Part shown: one piece after another, positions 30,643 to 39,538 of the stretch
Layout of the letters: every line of letters starts with the position of its first letter
Position numbering within the stretch: the stretch's first letter is position 1
Assembly: GCA_963775315.1 (NCBI GenBank)
Contig: CAVZIN010000006.1
Location: 18,740-82,739 of the forward strand
Length of the DNA: 64,000 bases
Direction of reading: 5' to 3'
Source of the DNA: CAWGHZ01 sp963775315
GTDB lineage: Bacteria; Pseudomonadota; Alphaproteobacteria; MPNO01; DASWLB01
The notes under the pieces: generated by a model
The model's database searches: none
Told to the model about the DNA's origin: nothing
What the model saw: the letters and a program-made list of their open reading frames with translations, nothing else
Program-made: the position numbers and the translations under genes

Positions 30643-31605
30643 CTACTTCGTGGCCATCCAGACGCCGAGCTTCTTGTATTCGGCCTCGGCAGCGGGGTGA
30701 TAGGGCACCGGCTGCTTCTTGCCCATGTCCTTGGGCTCCCAGGTGCGCCACATGGCGGCGGTCGACTTGATCTCGGCGCCGTGATCGTAGATCGCCTTGA
30801 CCACCTTCTCGATCACGTCGGCCTTGACGTTCTTGTTGGCGAACAGGCCGAAATCGTAGCCGAACACGTGCGTCGGGCCCTCGATGCCGGGAAGCGCCTT
30901 GGCCGGCTGGACCAGCACGTAATAGACGCCCGGCAGGGCCTTCAGAGCCTTCTCCGCGTCGGGCCCCTCGGTGGCGAGGTCGATGAAGCGCGCGCCGCCA
31001 TCGATGGTGGCGTTGGTCTCGGCAGTCGCGCCGGCGCCGAGGGCGGAGATGGTGCCGTCGAGCTTGCCCTGCTTAAGCAGGTTCCAGCTCTGGGCGAGGC
31101 CCACTGCCGGCACCTTTGTCACGTCATCATAGGACAGCCCGCCATTGATCAGTGCACCCCGCATGAAGAAGCGGAACAAGGGGGCGCCGTTGAAGCCGAA
31201 GGCCATGCGATGGCCCTTCAGGTCCTTCGACGTCTTGATGTTCTCCTTCGCCGGGGTCAGCACGCAGTTGCGGAAGGCCATCAGCGTCGCGACGAGGCGC
31301 AGATTCTCGAACTTATGACCCTCCGACACGCCCGTGCCGGTCCAGGCCATATAGGTTTGCATCAGGTTGGCGATGCCGAACTCCAGATCCCCGCCGTTCA
31401 CGACCTGGATGTATTTCTGCGTTCCGGCCATCGCCTGTGTGCGCATCTGGAGGCCGGAATATTGCGACACGACCTTCGCAATGGCGGCCCCCATCTGGTC
31501 GACGGCGGTTCCCTTGGTGATGCCCAGCCCGACCGTCTGCGCGTTCGCTGCGCAGGCGAGTGTCGCCGCGACGGCGCCGGCGGCGAGGAAAGTGGCGATT
31601 TTCAT
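30643..31605 (-). CDS. TAXI-family TRAP solute receptor
   Basis: 320 residues from the ATG at 31605 with a strong GGGAGG site. A signal peptide (MKIATFLAAGAVAATLACAANA) precedes the TAXI fold: GLGITKGTAVDQMGAAIAKV, the segment GDLEFGIANLMQTYMAW, and LKGHRMAFGFNG. It delivers substrate to the fused permease that starts 27 bases after its stop. It is probably co-transcribed with the upstream oxygenase genes. Confidence 0.9.
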   Translation of the reverse strand: MKIATFLAAGAVAATLACAANAQTVGLGITKGTAVDQMGAAIAKVVSQYSGLQMRTQAMAGTQKYIQVVNGGDLEFGIANLMQTYMAWTGTGVSEGHKFENLRLVATLMAFRNCVLTPAKENIKTSKDLKGHRMAFGFNGAPLFRFFMRGALINGGLSYDDVTKVPAVGLAQSWNLLKQGKLDGTISALGAGATAETNATIDGGARFIDLATEGPDAEKALKALPGVYYVLVQPAKALPGIEGPTHVFGYDFGLFANKNVKADVIEKVVKAIYDHGAEIKSTAAMWRTWEPKDMGKKQPVPYHPAAEAEYKKLGVWMATK

Positions 31606-31696
31606 TTTGGCCTCCCTTATTGGACGATCCGTAACTCCCAGCACGCCTTTTACTTGACGCCTCAATTTGGCCTGAAATGCGCGACGCGGCAAGCCG

Positions 31697-31996
31697 CTAG
31701 CCGAAGGTGTTCGCCCAGGGCACGGCGTCGAACCGCTGGCGTTCGGCAACCCAGGGCGGGGTCGCCTCGCCCATCCGCTTCAGGCTCGCCGACTTCTTGT
31801 GGTCCTCCATCGCCCGGTCGTCGCGATAGACCTCGTAGATGTAGAGCTGGCAGGGGTCCGACTTGTCGATCGAAACGTCGAACTGCAGGCAGCCGGGCTC
31901 GGTCTTCTTCGTGTTGGTCACGTGGGCGTGCAGCTCGCGCTGGAAATCGACCAGATGCTCGGGTTTCACCTTGATGCGCACGATGATGACGTGCAT
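31697..31996 (-). CDS. Antibiotic biosynthesis monooxygenase (ABM) domain protein
   Basis: 99 residues. A dimeric alpha-beta barrel fold is suggested by HVIIVRIKVKPEHLVDFQRE, TEPGCLQFDVSIDKSD and LYIYEVYRDDRAMEDHKKS, with the usual Glu-Pro-Gly-Cys turn and the conserved Tyr-Glu-x-Tyr. Members include cofactor-free quinol monooxygenases (YgiN, ActVA-Orf6). Placed right after a Rieske oxygenase and before the transporter genes, it may act on a phenolic or quinol intermediate. A strong GGAGG precedes the start. Confidence 0.85.
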   Translation of the reverse strand: MHVIIVRIKVKPEHLVDFQRELHAHVTNTKKTEPGCLQFDVSIDKSDPCQLYIYEVYRDDRAMEDHKKSASLKRMGEATPPWVAERQRFDAVPWANTFG

Positions 31997-32007
31997 TGGG
32001 GTCCCTC

Positions 32008-33027
32008 CTACGGGTTCTCGGCGGCGATCGCGGCCGCCAGCAGGTTGCGCGCCGCGATCGGCGCGGCATCGACGTTGATGTCGATGGTCGGCGCGCCGGG
32101 GCGCACGTCGTTCATGCGCCGCTGCGCCTCCAAAACGACGACATCCTCCTCGAATACCCGGACCATGTCCTCGTCGAACACCCTGTCGAGAGCCGGATCG
32201 CCGAGACCGAAGCCGCGCACGAAGCAGAAGAAGTAGTGGGTCGTGGTCTCGGTCTCGGGCGTCGGGGCGGAGAGGGCCATGAGGTGGATGCGCGGCCCGT
32301 TGCCGCCGGTCGCGCGGTCGGCGCCGGAGCTGACGCAGACAGCATGGTTCACCGTGTAGCAGGGCGTGCGGTGTTCGACCACTTGGCCGCGGTCGACATT
32401 GCCCGGGAAGTTGCCCGCCGCCTGGTAGAGCGGCGGCGCCGGCCGGTCGAGTATCCAGCGCTCCAGCTTGACGAAATCCGCGCCGCGCTCGGTGCGTCCC
32501 GGAAATTCCAGGATGGCGGGCGTGCCGATCGAATTGACGTGGACGAAGGCGAGGTGCGTCACGTCCAGAACGTTGTCGTTGATGAGCCGGTAGTCGCATG
32601 CGACCTCCAGCAAATGATGCCGCGACCGGCGCCACTCGGGATGACCCGCCCACCACCAGTCGGGCAGGCTCGCGGGATCGGCGCGGGCGGGATCACCCGT
32701 CCAGATCCACACCCAGCCCCACCGCTCGACCAGCGGATAGGCGCGCACGCGCGCGCCGGGCGGGACGGTCGACTGGCCCGGCACCTCGACGCAGTCGCCC
32801 GTCGCGTCGAACCTGAGCCCGTGATAGCCGCAGCGCACGTCGTCGCCCTCGATCCGCCCATGCGACAGCGGCAGGTTGCGGTGGCAGCACCGGTCCTCCA
32901 GCGCGACGGGCGCGCCGTCGGCCCGGCGGTAGAGCATCACCCGCTCGCCGAGCAGCGTGCGCGCGAAAGGGGTCCGCCCGACCTCGTTGTCGCGCGCCGC
33001 CACATACCAGCAATTGCGCAGGAACAC
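32008..33027 (-). CDS. Rieske non-haem iron oxygenase, VanA/LigX-like alpha subunit
   Basis: 339 residues from a GTG. The Rieske 2Fe-2S site is DRCCHRNLPLSHG with CGYHGLRF, the usual CxH and CxxH pair. The catalytic mononuclear iron site includes LINDNVLDVTHLAFVH with the conserved His pair and Asp. Length and layout match vanillate O-demethylase VanA and relatives (phenoxy or toluene sulfonate mono-oxygenases). The matching reductase (VanB) is not in the window. In this context it could demethylate a methoxylated aromatic or hydroxylate a ring. The substrate is not readable from sequence. Confidence 0.85.
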   Translation of the reverse strand: MFLRNCWYVAARDNEVGRTPFARTLLGERVMLYRRADGAPVALEDRCCHRNLPLSHGRIEGDDVRCGYHGLRFDATGDCVEVPGQSTVPPGARVRAYPLVERWGWVWIWTGDPARADPASLPDWWWAGHPEWRRSRHHLLEVACDYRLINDNVLDVTHLAFVHVNSIGTPAILEFPGRTERGADFVKLERWILDRPAPPLYQAAGNFPGNVDRGQVVEHRTPCYTVNHAVCVSSGADRATGGNGPRIHLMALSAPTPETETTTHYFFCFVRGFGLGDPALDRVFDEDMVRVFEEDVVVLEAQRRMNDVRPGAPTIDINVDAAPIAARNLLAAAIAAENP

Positions 33028-33033
33028 GGGCAG

Positions 33034-34662
33034 CTAGCCGAGCTGCGCGGCCGGCAGGGGCGGACGGCCGCGGATCATGTCGGACGCCTTCTCGGCGATC
33101 ATGATGGTCGGGGCGTTGGTGTTGCCGCCGACCACGCGCGGCATGACCGAGGCGTCGACCACGCGGAGCCCCGCGATGCCCTTGAGCCGGAGTTCGGGAT
33201 CGACCACGGCGTCGGGGTCCGCTCCCATGCGGCAAGTGCCGACGGGGTGGTAGATCGTCCCCGACGTCTCGCGCAGATAGGCGCGGAGCGCGTCGTCGGT
33301 TTCCACCGCGGAGCCGGGCTTCAGCTCGCGCCCACGATAGGCGGCGAACGCCGGCGCTTCCATGATGCGGCGCGCCACCTTGAAGCCGCGCAGCAGCGTG
33401 TCGAGGTCGTCCGGCTCGGCGAATGCGTTGAGATCGATCCGGGGCGCCGCCTGCGGGTCGGCGGCGCGCAGGGTGACGCTGCCCCGGCTCTTCGGCCGCA
33501 GCAGGATGGTCGAGATCGAATAGCCATGGCCGTACCCCACGAGCCGGGCGTTCTGGCCGCGATAGGCCGGGATGAAGCCGAGCTGGATGTCGGGCCGGTC
33601 GAGCCCCGGCAGGGTGCGAATGTAGCCGTTCCCCTCGACCACGTTGGACGCGACCATGCCGCGGCGGAACAGCAGGTAGTCGAGCCCCTCGACGGCCAGG
33701 CGCGGCGCGGCGCGGAACGAGATGCCGTACCCCGCTGTGCCCTTGCTCTCCACCTGGACCACGCCGGACATGTGGTCCTGCAAATCACCTCCCAGCCGGG
33801 GCGAAGGATGGGCGACCGCGATGCCGAGCGCCTGGAGGTCAGAGGGGACGCCGATGCCAGACCGCATCAGGAGCGCGGGCGAGCCGATCGCGCCGGCCGC
33901 GACGATCACCTCGCGCCGCGCGGAGACCGTGCGTGTCTGCCCGCCGGTCACGAGATCGACGCCGGTGGCGCGCTTCCCGTCGAGCACGACCCGCGCGGCG
34001 AGCCCGGCGGTGACGATCTTCAGGTTCGGGCGCGAGCGGGCGGGATCGAGATAGGCGACGGCGGTCGAGTTGCGCCGCCCGTTCTTCTGGGTGAGCTGGT
34101 TGAGCCCGACGCCTTCCTGGTCGTTGTCGTTGAAGTCGCGCCGGCGGCGAAGCTGGAGCTGGCCCGCGGCCTCGACGAACACCTCGTTGAGCGGGTTCGG
34201 CCGCTTCGGATCGGTCACGTTGAGCGGTCCGCCGGTGCCGTGATAGGGCGAGTTCCCCAGCGTCTCGTTGTTCTCGGCGCGGCGGAAATAGGGCAGCACC
34301 TCGCGGAACGACCAGCCGGGGCAGCCGAGCGCCGCCCACTCGTCGTAATCGCCCGGATGGCCGCGGATGTAGACCATGCCGTTGATCGAGCTCGACCCGC
34401 CCAGAACCTTGCCGCGCGGGATCATGATCTCGCGCCCGGCCGCATGCGCCTGCTTCTCGGTGGTCATGCGCCAGTTGAGCGTCTTGTGATGCAGCAGCGT
34501 GACCATCCCGAACAGCGGGATGTGGATCATCGGGTTGCGGTCGCGCCCGCCGGCCTCGATCAGGCAGACGGTCGCGCTCGCATCCTCGCTCAGCCGGTTG
34601 GCGAGGACGCAGCCGGCCGAACCGGCGCCGACGATCACGTAGTCGAAATTTTCAGCTTCCAC
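33034..34662 (-). CDS. GMC-family FAD oxidoreductase (choline/alcohol dehydrogenase-like)
   Basis: About 542 residues from a GTG at 34662 with GGTGGGA upstream, overlapping the livF end by 11 bases. The FAD fingerprint YVIVGAGSAGCVLANRL is followed by GMC signature 1 (RGKVLGGSSSINGMVYIRG) and signature 2 (GAIGSPALLMRSGIG). The catalytic His is in TIYHPVGTCRMG and the C-terminal motif is GGNTNAPTIMIAEKASDMI. Oxidises a primary alcohol to an aldehyde (choline, aryl or aliphatic). Co-transcribed with the LIV importer, so the imported compound or a derivative is a plausible substrate. Confidence 0.9.
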   Translation of the reverse strand: MEAENFDYVIVGAGSAGCVLANRLSEDASATVCLIEAGGRDRNPMIHIPLFGMVTLLHHKTLNWRMTTEKQAHAAGREIMIPRGKVLGGSSSINGMVYIRGHPGDYDEWAALGCPGWSFREVLPYFRRAENNETLGNSPYHGTGGPLNVTDPKRPNPLNEVFVEAAGQLQLRRRRDFNDNDQEGVGLNQLTQKNGRRNSTAVAYLDPARSRPNLKIVTAGLAARVVLDGKRATGVDLVTGGQTRTVSARREVIVAAGAIGSPALLMRSGIGVPSDLQALGIAVAHPSPRLGGDLQDHMSGVVQVESKGTAGYGISFRAAPRLAVEGLDYLLFRRGMVASNVVEGNGYIRTLPGLDRPDIQLGFIPAYRGQNARLVGYGHGYSISTILLRPKSRGSVTLRAADPQAAPRIDLNAFAEPDDLDTLLRGFKVARRIMEAPAFAAYRGRELKPGSAVETDDALRAYLRETSGTIYHPVGTCRMGADPDAVVDPELRLKGIAGLRVVDASVMPRVVGGNTNAPTIMIAEKASDMIRGRPPLPAAQLG

Positions 34663-35365
34663 CGGTTCCCACCCCAAGCACGCGGGCCTGGGCCTCCTCG
34701 TCGGTGCGGAGCGTCTCGGACGCCCCATGGTACACAATCCGCCCGCGCGACAGCACGATCGCATCGCGGGCGAAGGCGAGCGCCAGGTCGGCCTTCTGCT
34801 CGACCAGAAGGATGGTGAGGCCCGTCTCGTCGCGGATCTTGGCGAGCGCGTCGTAGAGGGAATCGATCACGATGGGGGCGAGCCCTTCCATCGGCTCGTC
34901 GAGCAGCAGCACCTGCGGCGCGCCGACCAGCGCGCGCCCGACCGCGAGCATCTGCTGCTCGCCGCCCGACAGGCGGTTGCCCGGGTTGCGGCGACGGTTG
35001 GCGAGCGAGGGGAACAGCTCGTAGACCGCCTCGATCGTCCAGCCACCAGGACGGGCCGAGACCGCGAGATTCTCCTCGGCGGTCAGCGAGGGAAAGATCT
35101 CGCGCTCCTGCGGCACGTAGCCGAGCCCGGCGAGCACCCGCCGATGGGTGGGCATGGCCTCGATTGCCCGATCGCCCAACCGGACGGTCCCGCGGTGGCG
35201 GGTCGTGTAGCCCATCAGCGTGCCGAGCAGCGTCGTCTTGCCCACCCCGTTGCGGCCGAGGATGGCGAGCGTGCCGCCAGCCGGCACTGCGAACGACACC
35301 CCGTCCAGCACGACCGTCGCACCGTACCCCGCCACCAGCTCGTCGACGGCAAGCCCGAAGCTCAA
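34652..35365 (-). CDS. livF: LIV-type ABC transporter ATPase LivF
   Basis: 237 residues from a TTG at 35365 that overlaps the livG stop (TTGA). Walker A GRNGVGKTTL, signature LSGGEQQMLAVGRAL, Walker B VLLLDEPMEGLAP and the switch His loop region typical of LivF (LIVEQKADLALAFARD) are present. With LivG it powers uptake of branched-chain amino acids or, in catabolic clusters, aromatic or short-chain acids. An ORF extends far upstream but is out of register with the family. Initiation at TTG is an inference. Confidence 0.9.
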   Translation of the reverse strand: MSFGLAVDELVAGYGATVVLDGVSFAVPAGGTLAILGRNGVGKTTLLGTLMGYTTRHRGTVRLGDRAIEAMPTHRRVLAGLGYVPQEREIFPSLTAEENLAVSARPGGWTIEAVYELFPSLANRRRNPGNRLSGGEQQMLAVGRALVGAPQVLLLDEPMEGLAPIVIDSLYDALAKIRDETGLTILLVEQKADLALAFARDAIVLSRGRIVYHGASETLRTDEEAQARVLGVGTGGS

Positions 35366-36123
35366 TGCTTCCCCCTGCCGAGATAGACCGCGCGCACCTC
35401 GGGATCGGCGCCGATCTCGGCCGGCGCGCCGCGACGCAGCACAGCCCCCTGCACCATCACGACGATCTCGTGCGCGAAGCGGAACACGAGGTCCATGTCG
35501 TGCTCGATGATCAGGATCGCGATGTCGGCGGGCAGCCGCTCCAGCGCGGAATGGATCACATGGACCTCGCCCGACGGCACGCCCGCGCCCGGCTCGTCGA
35601 GCAGCAGAACGCGCGGGCGGAGCGCGAGGGCAATCGCGATCTCGAGGAGGCGCTGCTCGCCGTAGGGCAGCTCGCGCACCGTGCGGTTGGCAACGCCGCC
35701 GATGCCGAGCTCGGAGAGGCGGGCGTCCGCCTCCTCGCGGCAGGCGCGCCAGGCGGCGGCGTAGCGGAACATGCGCCACGCCTTGCCGTCGCGCTCGGCG
35801 ATGGCGATGGCCACGTTGTCGCGCACGCTGGTTTCGACCAGCAGCGTGTTGATCTGGTGGGTCCGGGCGAGCCCACGGCGCACGCGGTGCTCGGGCTTCA
35901 TGTGATCGATTCGTTCGCCGGCAAGGTGGATGACGCCCGAATCCGGACGGACGATGCCGGTCAGCAGGTTGACGAAGGTGGTCTTGCCGGCGCCGTTCGG
36001 CCCGATCAGCCCGACCCGCGCGCCAGGATGCAGGTCGAGGTCGATGGACTGCGCCACCTGGATCGCGCCGAAATTCTTGCAGAGCGCGCGTACCGACAGC
36101 ACGGGCTCGCCTTGCCCGCTCAC
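35362..36123 (-). CDS. livG: LIV-type ABC transporter ATPase LivG
   Basis: 253 residues from a GTG at 36123 that overlaps the livM stop (GTGA). Walker A GPNGAGKTTFVNLLTG, the loop LARTHQINTLLVETSVRDNV, signature-like LPYGEQRLLEIAIAL, and Walker B VLLLDEPGAGVPSGE are seen. The signature reads PYGEQ rather than SGGQ, which is the normal variation in this group. Second ATPase of the LIV importer. Confidence 0.92.
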   Translation of the reverse strand: MSGQGEPVLSVRALCKNFGAIQVAQSIDLDLHPGARVGLIGPNGAGKTTFVNLLTGIVRPDSGVIHLAGERIDHMKPEHRVRRGLARTHQINTLLVETSVRDNVAIAIAERDGKAWRMFRYAAAWRACREEADARLSELGIGGVANRTVRELPYGEQRLLEIAIALALRPRVLLLDEPGAGVPSGEVHVIHSALERLPADIAILIIEHDMDLVFRFAHEIVVMVQGAVLRRGAPAEIGADPEVRAVYLGRGKH

Positions 36124-37130
36124 GCCGCCCCTCCGCGCCCGGTCCAGCGCCGTACCAGCCCCGCCGCGCCGTCGAGGATGCTCATCAGCCCGCCCTCGAG
36201 GAACAGCACGACCGCGATCAGCAGCCCCCCGATCACGAACTCCCAAAGGTACGGGTTGATCGAGGAGGTGTAGTCCTGCACCACGTAGTAGACCGTGGCG
36301 CCGACGAACGCGCCGTAGATGCGCCGCGTGCCGCCGAGGATCAGCATCACCGCGACGATGCCGGAGGTGAAGATATTGAGGACCGACAGCCCGACGAAGC
36401 TGGTCGCGAAGGCCGAAAGCGCGCCGGCCGAGCCCGCCATCGCCGCAGACAGCGTGTAGATCGCGACGAGGCGCCACCAGACGGGCGTGCCGATCGCGCG
36501 CATCCGCTGGGGCGACTGGCGGATGCCGTCGAGCGAGCGGCCGAACGGCGAGTGCACCACCCGCCACGCCACCAGGAACCAAAGGAACAGGACGACCCCC
36601 GTAAGGACGTAGGCCGTCTGGCCGAAGATGTTGAACTCGAACCGCCCGAGCAGCGGCGAGACGTTCATCCCCTGGAGGCCGTTGTCGCCGCCGGTGAGCT
36701 CGTTTGCGCGGTTCGCGTACTCGAACAGCATCGAGACGATGGCGAGCGTCAGCATGAGGAAGGTGACGCCCGTCGTATGCAGGATCAGGATGCCGGTCGC
36801 GAAGCCCAGGATGCCGGCGACCACCGTGGCGAAGACCAGCCCCGCCAGCGGATCACCGGTCAGCCGCACGGACAGGATGCCGGCGGCGTAGGCGCCGACG
36901 CCGTAGAAGGCGGCGTGCCCCAGCGTCACGATGCCCGCGTAGCCGAGCGCGAGGTCGAGCGACAGGGTGAACAGGATCCAGATCATCACCTGGGTCCCGA
37001 GGCTGAGATAGCCGCCCGAGACGAAGTAGAACGCGATAACGAAAACCCAGGGCAGCGCGTGCAGCACGAGGCGCGCGGGGCTTGCCCCTTCCGGCGGGCC
37101 GACGCGCAAGGCGCGGGCGGGCGGGCCCAT
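36120..37130 (-). CDS. livM: LIV-type ABC transporter permease LivM
   Basis: 336 residues, about eight to ten helices, from the ATG at 37130 that overlaps the livH stop (ATGA). The family motifs LDLALGYAGIVTLGHAAFYG and the EAA-like segment SLDGIRQSPQRMRAIGTPVW (cytoplasmic loop contacting the ATPase) are clear. Forms the membrane pore with LivH. Confidence 0.93.
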   Translation of the reverse strand: MGPPARALRVGPPEGASPARLVLHALPWVFVIAFYFVSGGYLSLGTQVMIWILFTLSLDLALGYAGIVTLGHAAFYGVGAYAAGILSVRLTGDPLAGLVFATVVAGILGFATGILILHTTGVTFLMLTLAIVSMLFEYANRANELTGGDNGLQGMNVSPLLGRFEFNIFGQTAYVLTGVVLFLWFLVAWRVVHSPFGRSLDGIRQSPQRMRAIGTPVWWRLVAIYTLSAAMAGSAGALSAFATSFVGLSVLNIFTSGIVAVMLILGGTRRIYGAFVGATVYYVVQDYTSSINPYLWEFVIGGLLIAVVLFLEGGLMSILDGAAGLVRRWTGRGGAA

Positions 37131-37996
37131 CACGCCACCGACCGGGGCGGCAGCAGGCCCTTGGGCCGCCACAGGAGGAGCACGAACACCGCGACGTAGA
37201 TCATGTAGGTCGCGACGTCGGGCAGGAAGTAGCGCCCGACCGTGTCGATCACGCCGAGCGCGATGGCGGCGACGAACGATCCCTTGAAGCTGCCCTCGCC
37301 GCCGACGATGACGACGATCAGGAACAGGACGATGTATTTCAGCGCGTAGCTCGGCTCGAGCGACAGCATGCCCGCCCCGATGGCGCCGCCGAGCCCCGCG
37401 AGCGCGCAGCCGGCAATGAAGGTCAGGCTGAACAGCAGGTTCACGTTCATGCCGACGCCGCGCGCCATGCGCGGGTTGTCGACCGCGGCACGCAGCCGTG
37501 CTCCGAACAGCGAATGCTCGATCACCAGCCAGAGCACGATGGCGATGGCGAGCCCGACCCCGAGCACGAACAGCCGGTAGGCGGGATAGGTGCGGAAGCC
37601 GATGTTGACGAGCGCAAGCAGCTCGGGCGGCATGTTGAGCGGATACGGGAAGGCGCCGAAGATCGCGGTGATGCCGGCGATTGACAGGAACACCAGCCCG
37701 ACCGTGAGCAGCACCTGGGCGAGCTCGCCCTTGCGGTAGAGCGGGCGGTAGAAGACCAGCTCGCACACCCCGCCGAGCAGCCCGGCAGCGACGGTCCCGA
37801 CCGCGACCGCGAGATAGAAGTCGACATGGCGCTGGGTCAGCATCGCGGCGACATAGCCGCCCGCCATGGCGAACGAGCCGTGCGCGAGGTTGACCACGCG
37901 CATCAGGCCCATCGTCACGGTCAGCCCGACCGAAATGATGAACAGGATCATCCCGTACGACAGGCCGTCGAGCAGGATGGTGAGGGCATACTCCAT
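37130..37996 (-). CDS. livH: LIV-type ABC transporter permease LivH
   Basis: 288 residues, about eight helices. N-terminus LLDGLSYGMILFIISVGLTV and the conserved GLMRVVNLAHGSFAMAGGY are typical of LivH. The EAA-like loop is FGARLRAAVDNPRMARGVGM. Partner of LivM; order SBP-livH-livM-livG-livF is the standard layout. Confidence 0.93.
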   Translation of the reverse strand: MEYALTILLDGLSYGMILFIISVGLTVTMGLMRVVNLAHGSFAMAGGYVAAMLTQRHVDFYLAVAVGTVAAGLLGGVCELVFYRPLYRKGELAQVLLTVGLVFLSIAGITAIFGAFPYPLNMPPELLALVNIGFRTYPAYRLFVLGVGLAIAIVLWLVIEHSLFGARLRAAVDNPRMARGVGMNVNLLFSLTFIAGCALAGLGGAIGAGMLSLEPSYALKYIVLFLIVVIVGGEGSFKGSFVAAIALGVIDTVGRYFLPDVATYMIYVAVFVLLLWRPKGLLPPRSVA

Positions 37997-38086
37997 GGCG
38001 GACCAGGGGCTCGGGCGGGCCAGATGGGAGAATTGCGACGGCCCCGGCGGGCGCTCAGCGCCCGCCGGGAACCGGAAGGAAGCCGC

Positions 38087-39280
38087 CTACTTCTTCAGCG
38101 GATGGTCGATCTTCCAGGGGTCCTTCACCATCGGGATCGTCGCGATATCCACGTTCTCGAGGTGGCCGTCAACCTTCTCGACCTTGCGGATATAGACGTT
38201 CTCGATGATGTCGCGGGTCTCGGGATCGATCATGATCGGGCCGCGCGGGCTGTCGATCTTCTTGCCCTTCATGAAGTTGATGTAGTCGATCCCCGGGGCG
38301 TGCGCGCCGAGCTTGGCGAGCGCCATGTAGATCAGGTGCATGCCGTCCCAGGCGCCGACCGAGGCGATGTCCGGCTCCTCGTTCGGTCCGATCTTCTTGA
38401 GCGCCGCCTTGAGCTCGAGGTTCTCGGGCCGCTTGTTGCTGGCCGTGTAGTGCATCGAGGTGATGACGCCCTCGACCTGGTCGGTGAAGTTCTTGAGGAA
38501 GATCTGCTGCGTCTCCCCGGTGCCGACCAGCTTGATGCCGGCCGCCTTGAGCCCGCGATCGACCCACGCCTTCACCAGGTTGATCGAGGGCGTGCCGGCC
38601 GGCATGAACATGTAGAGGGCATCGGGTTTGGCCTGCAGCACCTTCTCGACATAGGACGAGAAGTCGACGTTGCTGATCGGGCTGCGCGCCTTGCCGACGA
38701 TCTTGCCGCCCGCCGCCGTGAAGCTCTTGATGAAGTATTCCTCGGCGTCATAGCCGGGCGCGTAGTCGGACACCAGCACGTAGGCGGTCTTGACGCCGTG
38801 GTCGATGAGCCACTTACCGATCGGCTGCACGTACTGGGGAATGGTCATCGAGGTGCGCACGAAGTAGGGCGACATGCGGGTGATCGACGCGGTCGCCGCG
38901 TTCATGATCACGACGGGCACCTTCGCCTGCTTCGAGAGCGGCGCGACCGACATGGCGTGCGGCGAGAGGTCGAAGCCGGCCAGCATGTTGACGTGCTCAC
39001 GCAGGATCAGCTCCTCGCCGAGCTGCTTGGCCTTGTCCGGGCCCTGGCTCGCCGTGTCGCGCGTCACGATGTTGACTTTGATGGTTTCGCCCTTCGGTCC
39101 TTTGACCGACTTACGGTGTACCGCCTGCCATGCCTGCATGGCATGCAGGAACTGCGGTCCCCAGGTCGAGAAGATGCCGGTGAAGTCGGCGATCAGCCCG
39201 ATCTTGTAGTCATCCGCCCGCGCGACCCCCGTCGAGACGAGGAGCGCCGCTGCGGCAAGCAAAGTGGTGAAGCGCTTCAT
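38087..39280 (-). CDS. LIV-type ABC transporter solute-binding protein
   Basis: 397 residues. Signal peptide MKRFTTLLAAAALLVSTGVARA; mature protein opens DDYKIGLIADFTGIFSTWGP, the usual type-I periplasmic-binding start. Lobes carry VIMNAATASITRMSPYFVRT and VSDYAPGYDAEEYFIKSFTAAG. Homologues bind branched-chain amino acids, amides, or aromatic acids such as benzoate and phenylacetate derivatives. Being encoded with a Rieske oxygenase, GMC oxidase and CoA-thioester enzymes, an aromatic or dicarboxylic ligand is more likely than leucine. Starts a tight operon after about 90 bases of spacing to livH. Confidence 0.9.
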   Translation of the reverse strand: MKRFTTLLAAAALLVSTGVARADDYKIGLIADFTGIFSTWGPQFLHAMQAWQAVHRKSVKGPKGETIKVNIVTRDTASQGPDKAKQLGEELILREHVNMLAGFDLSPHAMSVAPLSKQAKVPVVIMNAATASITRMSPYFVRTSMTIPQYVQPIGKWLIDHGVKTAYVLVSDYAPGYDAEEYFIKSFTAAGGKIVGKARSPISNVDFSSYVEKVLQAKPDALYMFMPAGTPSINLVKAWVDRGLKAAGIKLVGTGETQQIFLKNFTDQVEGVITSMHYTASNKRPENLELKAALKKIGPNEEPDIASVGAWDGMHLIYMALAKLGAHAPGIDYINFMKGKKIDSPRGPIMIDPETRDIIENVYIRKVEKVDGHLENVDIATIPMVKDPWKIDHPLKK

Positions 39281-39505
39281 GAAAGCCTCCCTTTCGTGAT
39301 CCGGCCCTGCGTTCTTGGTTGTTGTTCTTGTGGTCTATTGGGGAAGATTCATACCCCCTTGCGCAGCGCAGTAAAAGCGCAAATCAATCAATCCCTTGTC
39401 CCACCGGTGCCCCGGCCGGACGCGCGGAGGGCACGGGACGCAACCGTCCCACCGGCGCGACGTAAGGGCGCCCGGACCGCCAATCCTTTTCGGATTGTGG
39501 GCAAT

Positions 39506-39533
39506 GCCCCACCGCGCCGAGGCGCAGTGGGGC
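39506..39533 (-). terminator. Strong hairpin after the MetE-like gene
   Basis: GCCCCAC-C-GCGC and GCGC-A-GTGGGGC form an 11-pair stem with one mismatch and a 4-base loop, six bases past the stop of the MetE-like gene on the minus strand. No T-run follows, so termination may need Rho. A smaller hairpin (AATCC..GGATT) lies at about 39482-39496. Confidence 0.5.
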
Positions 39534-39538
39534 GGAGC

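Noticed and set aside
31996..34818. 940-codon plus-strand open frame opposite the Rieske and GMC genes
   Set aside because: Antisense shadow; no motif and both minus-strand genes are well supported.
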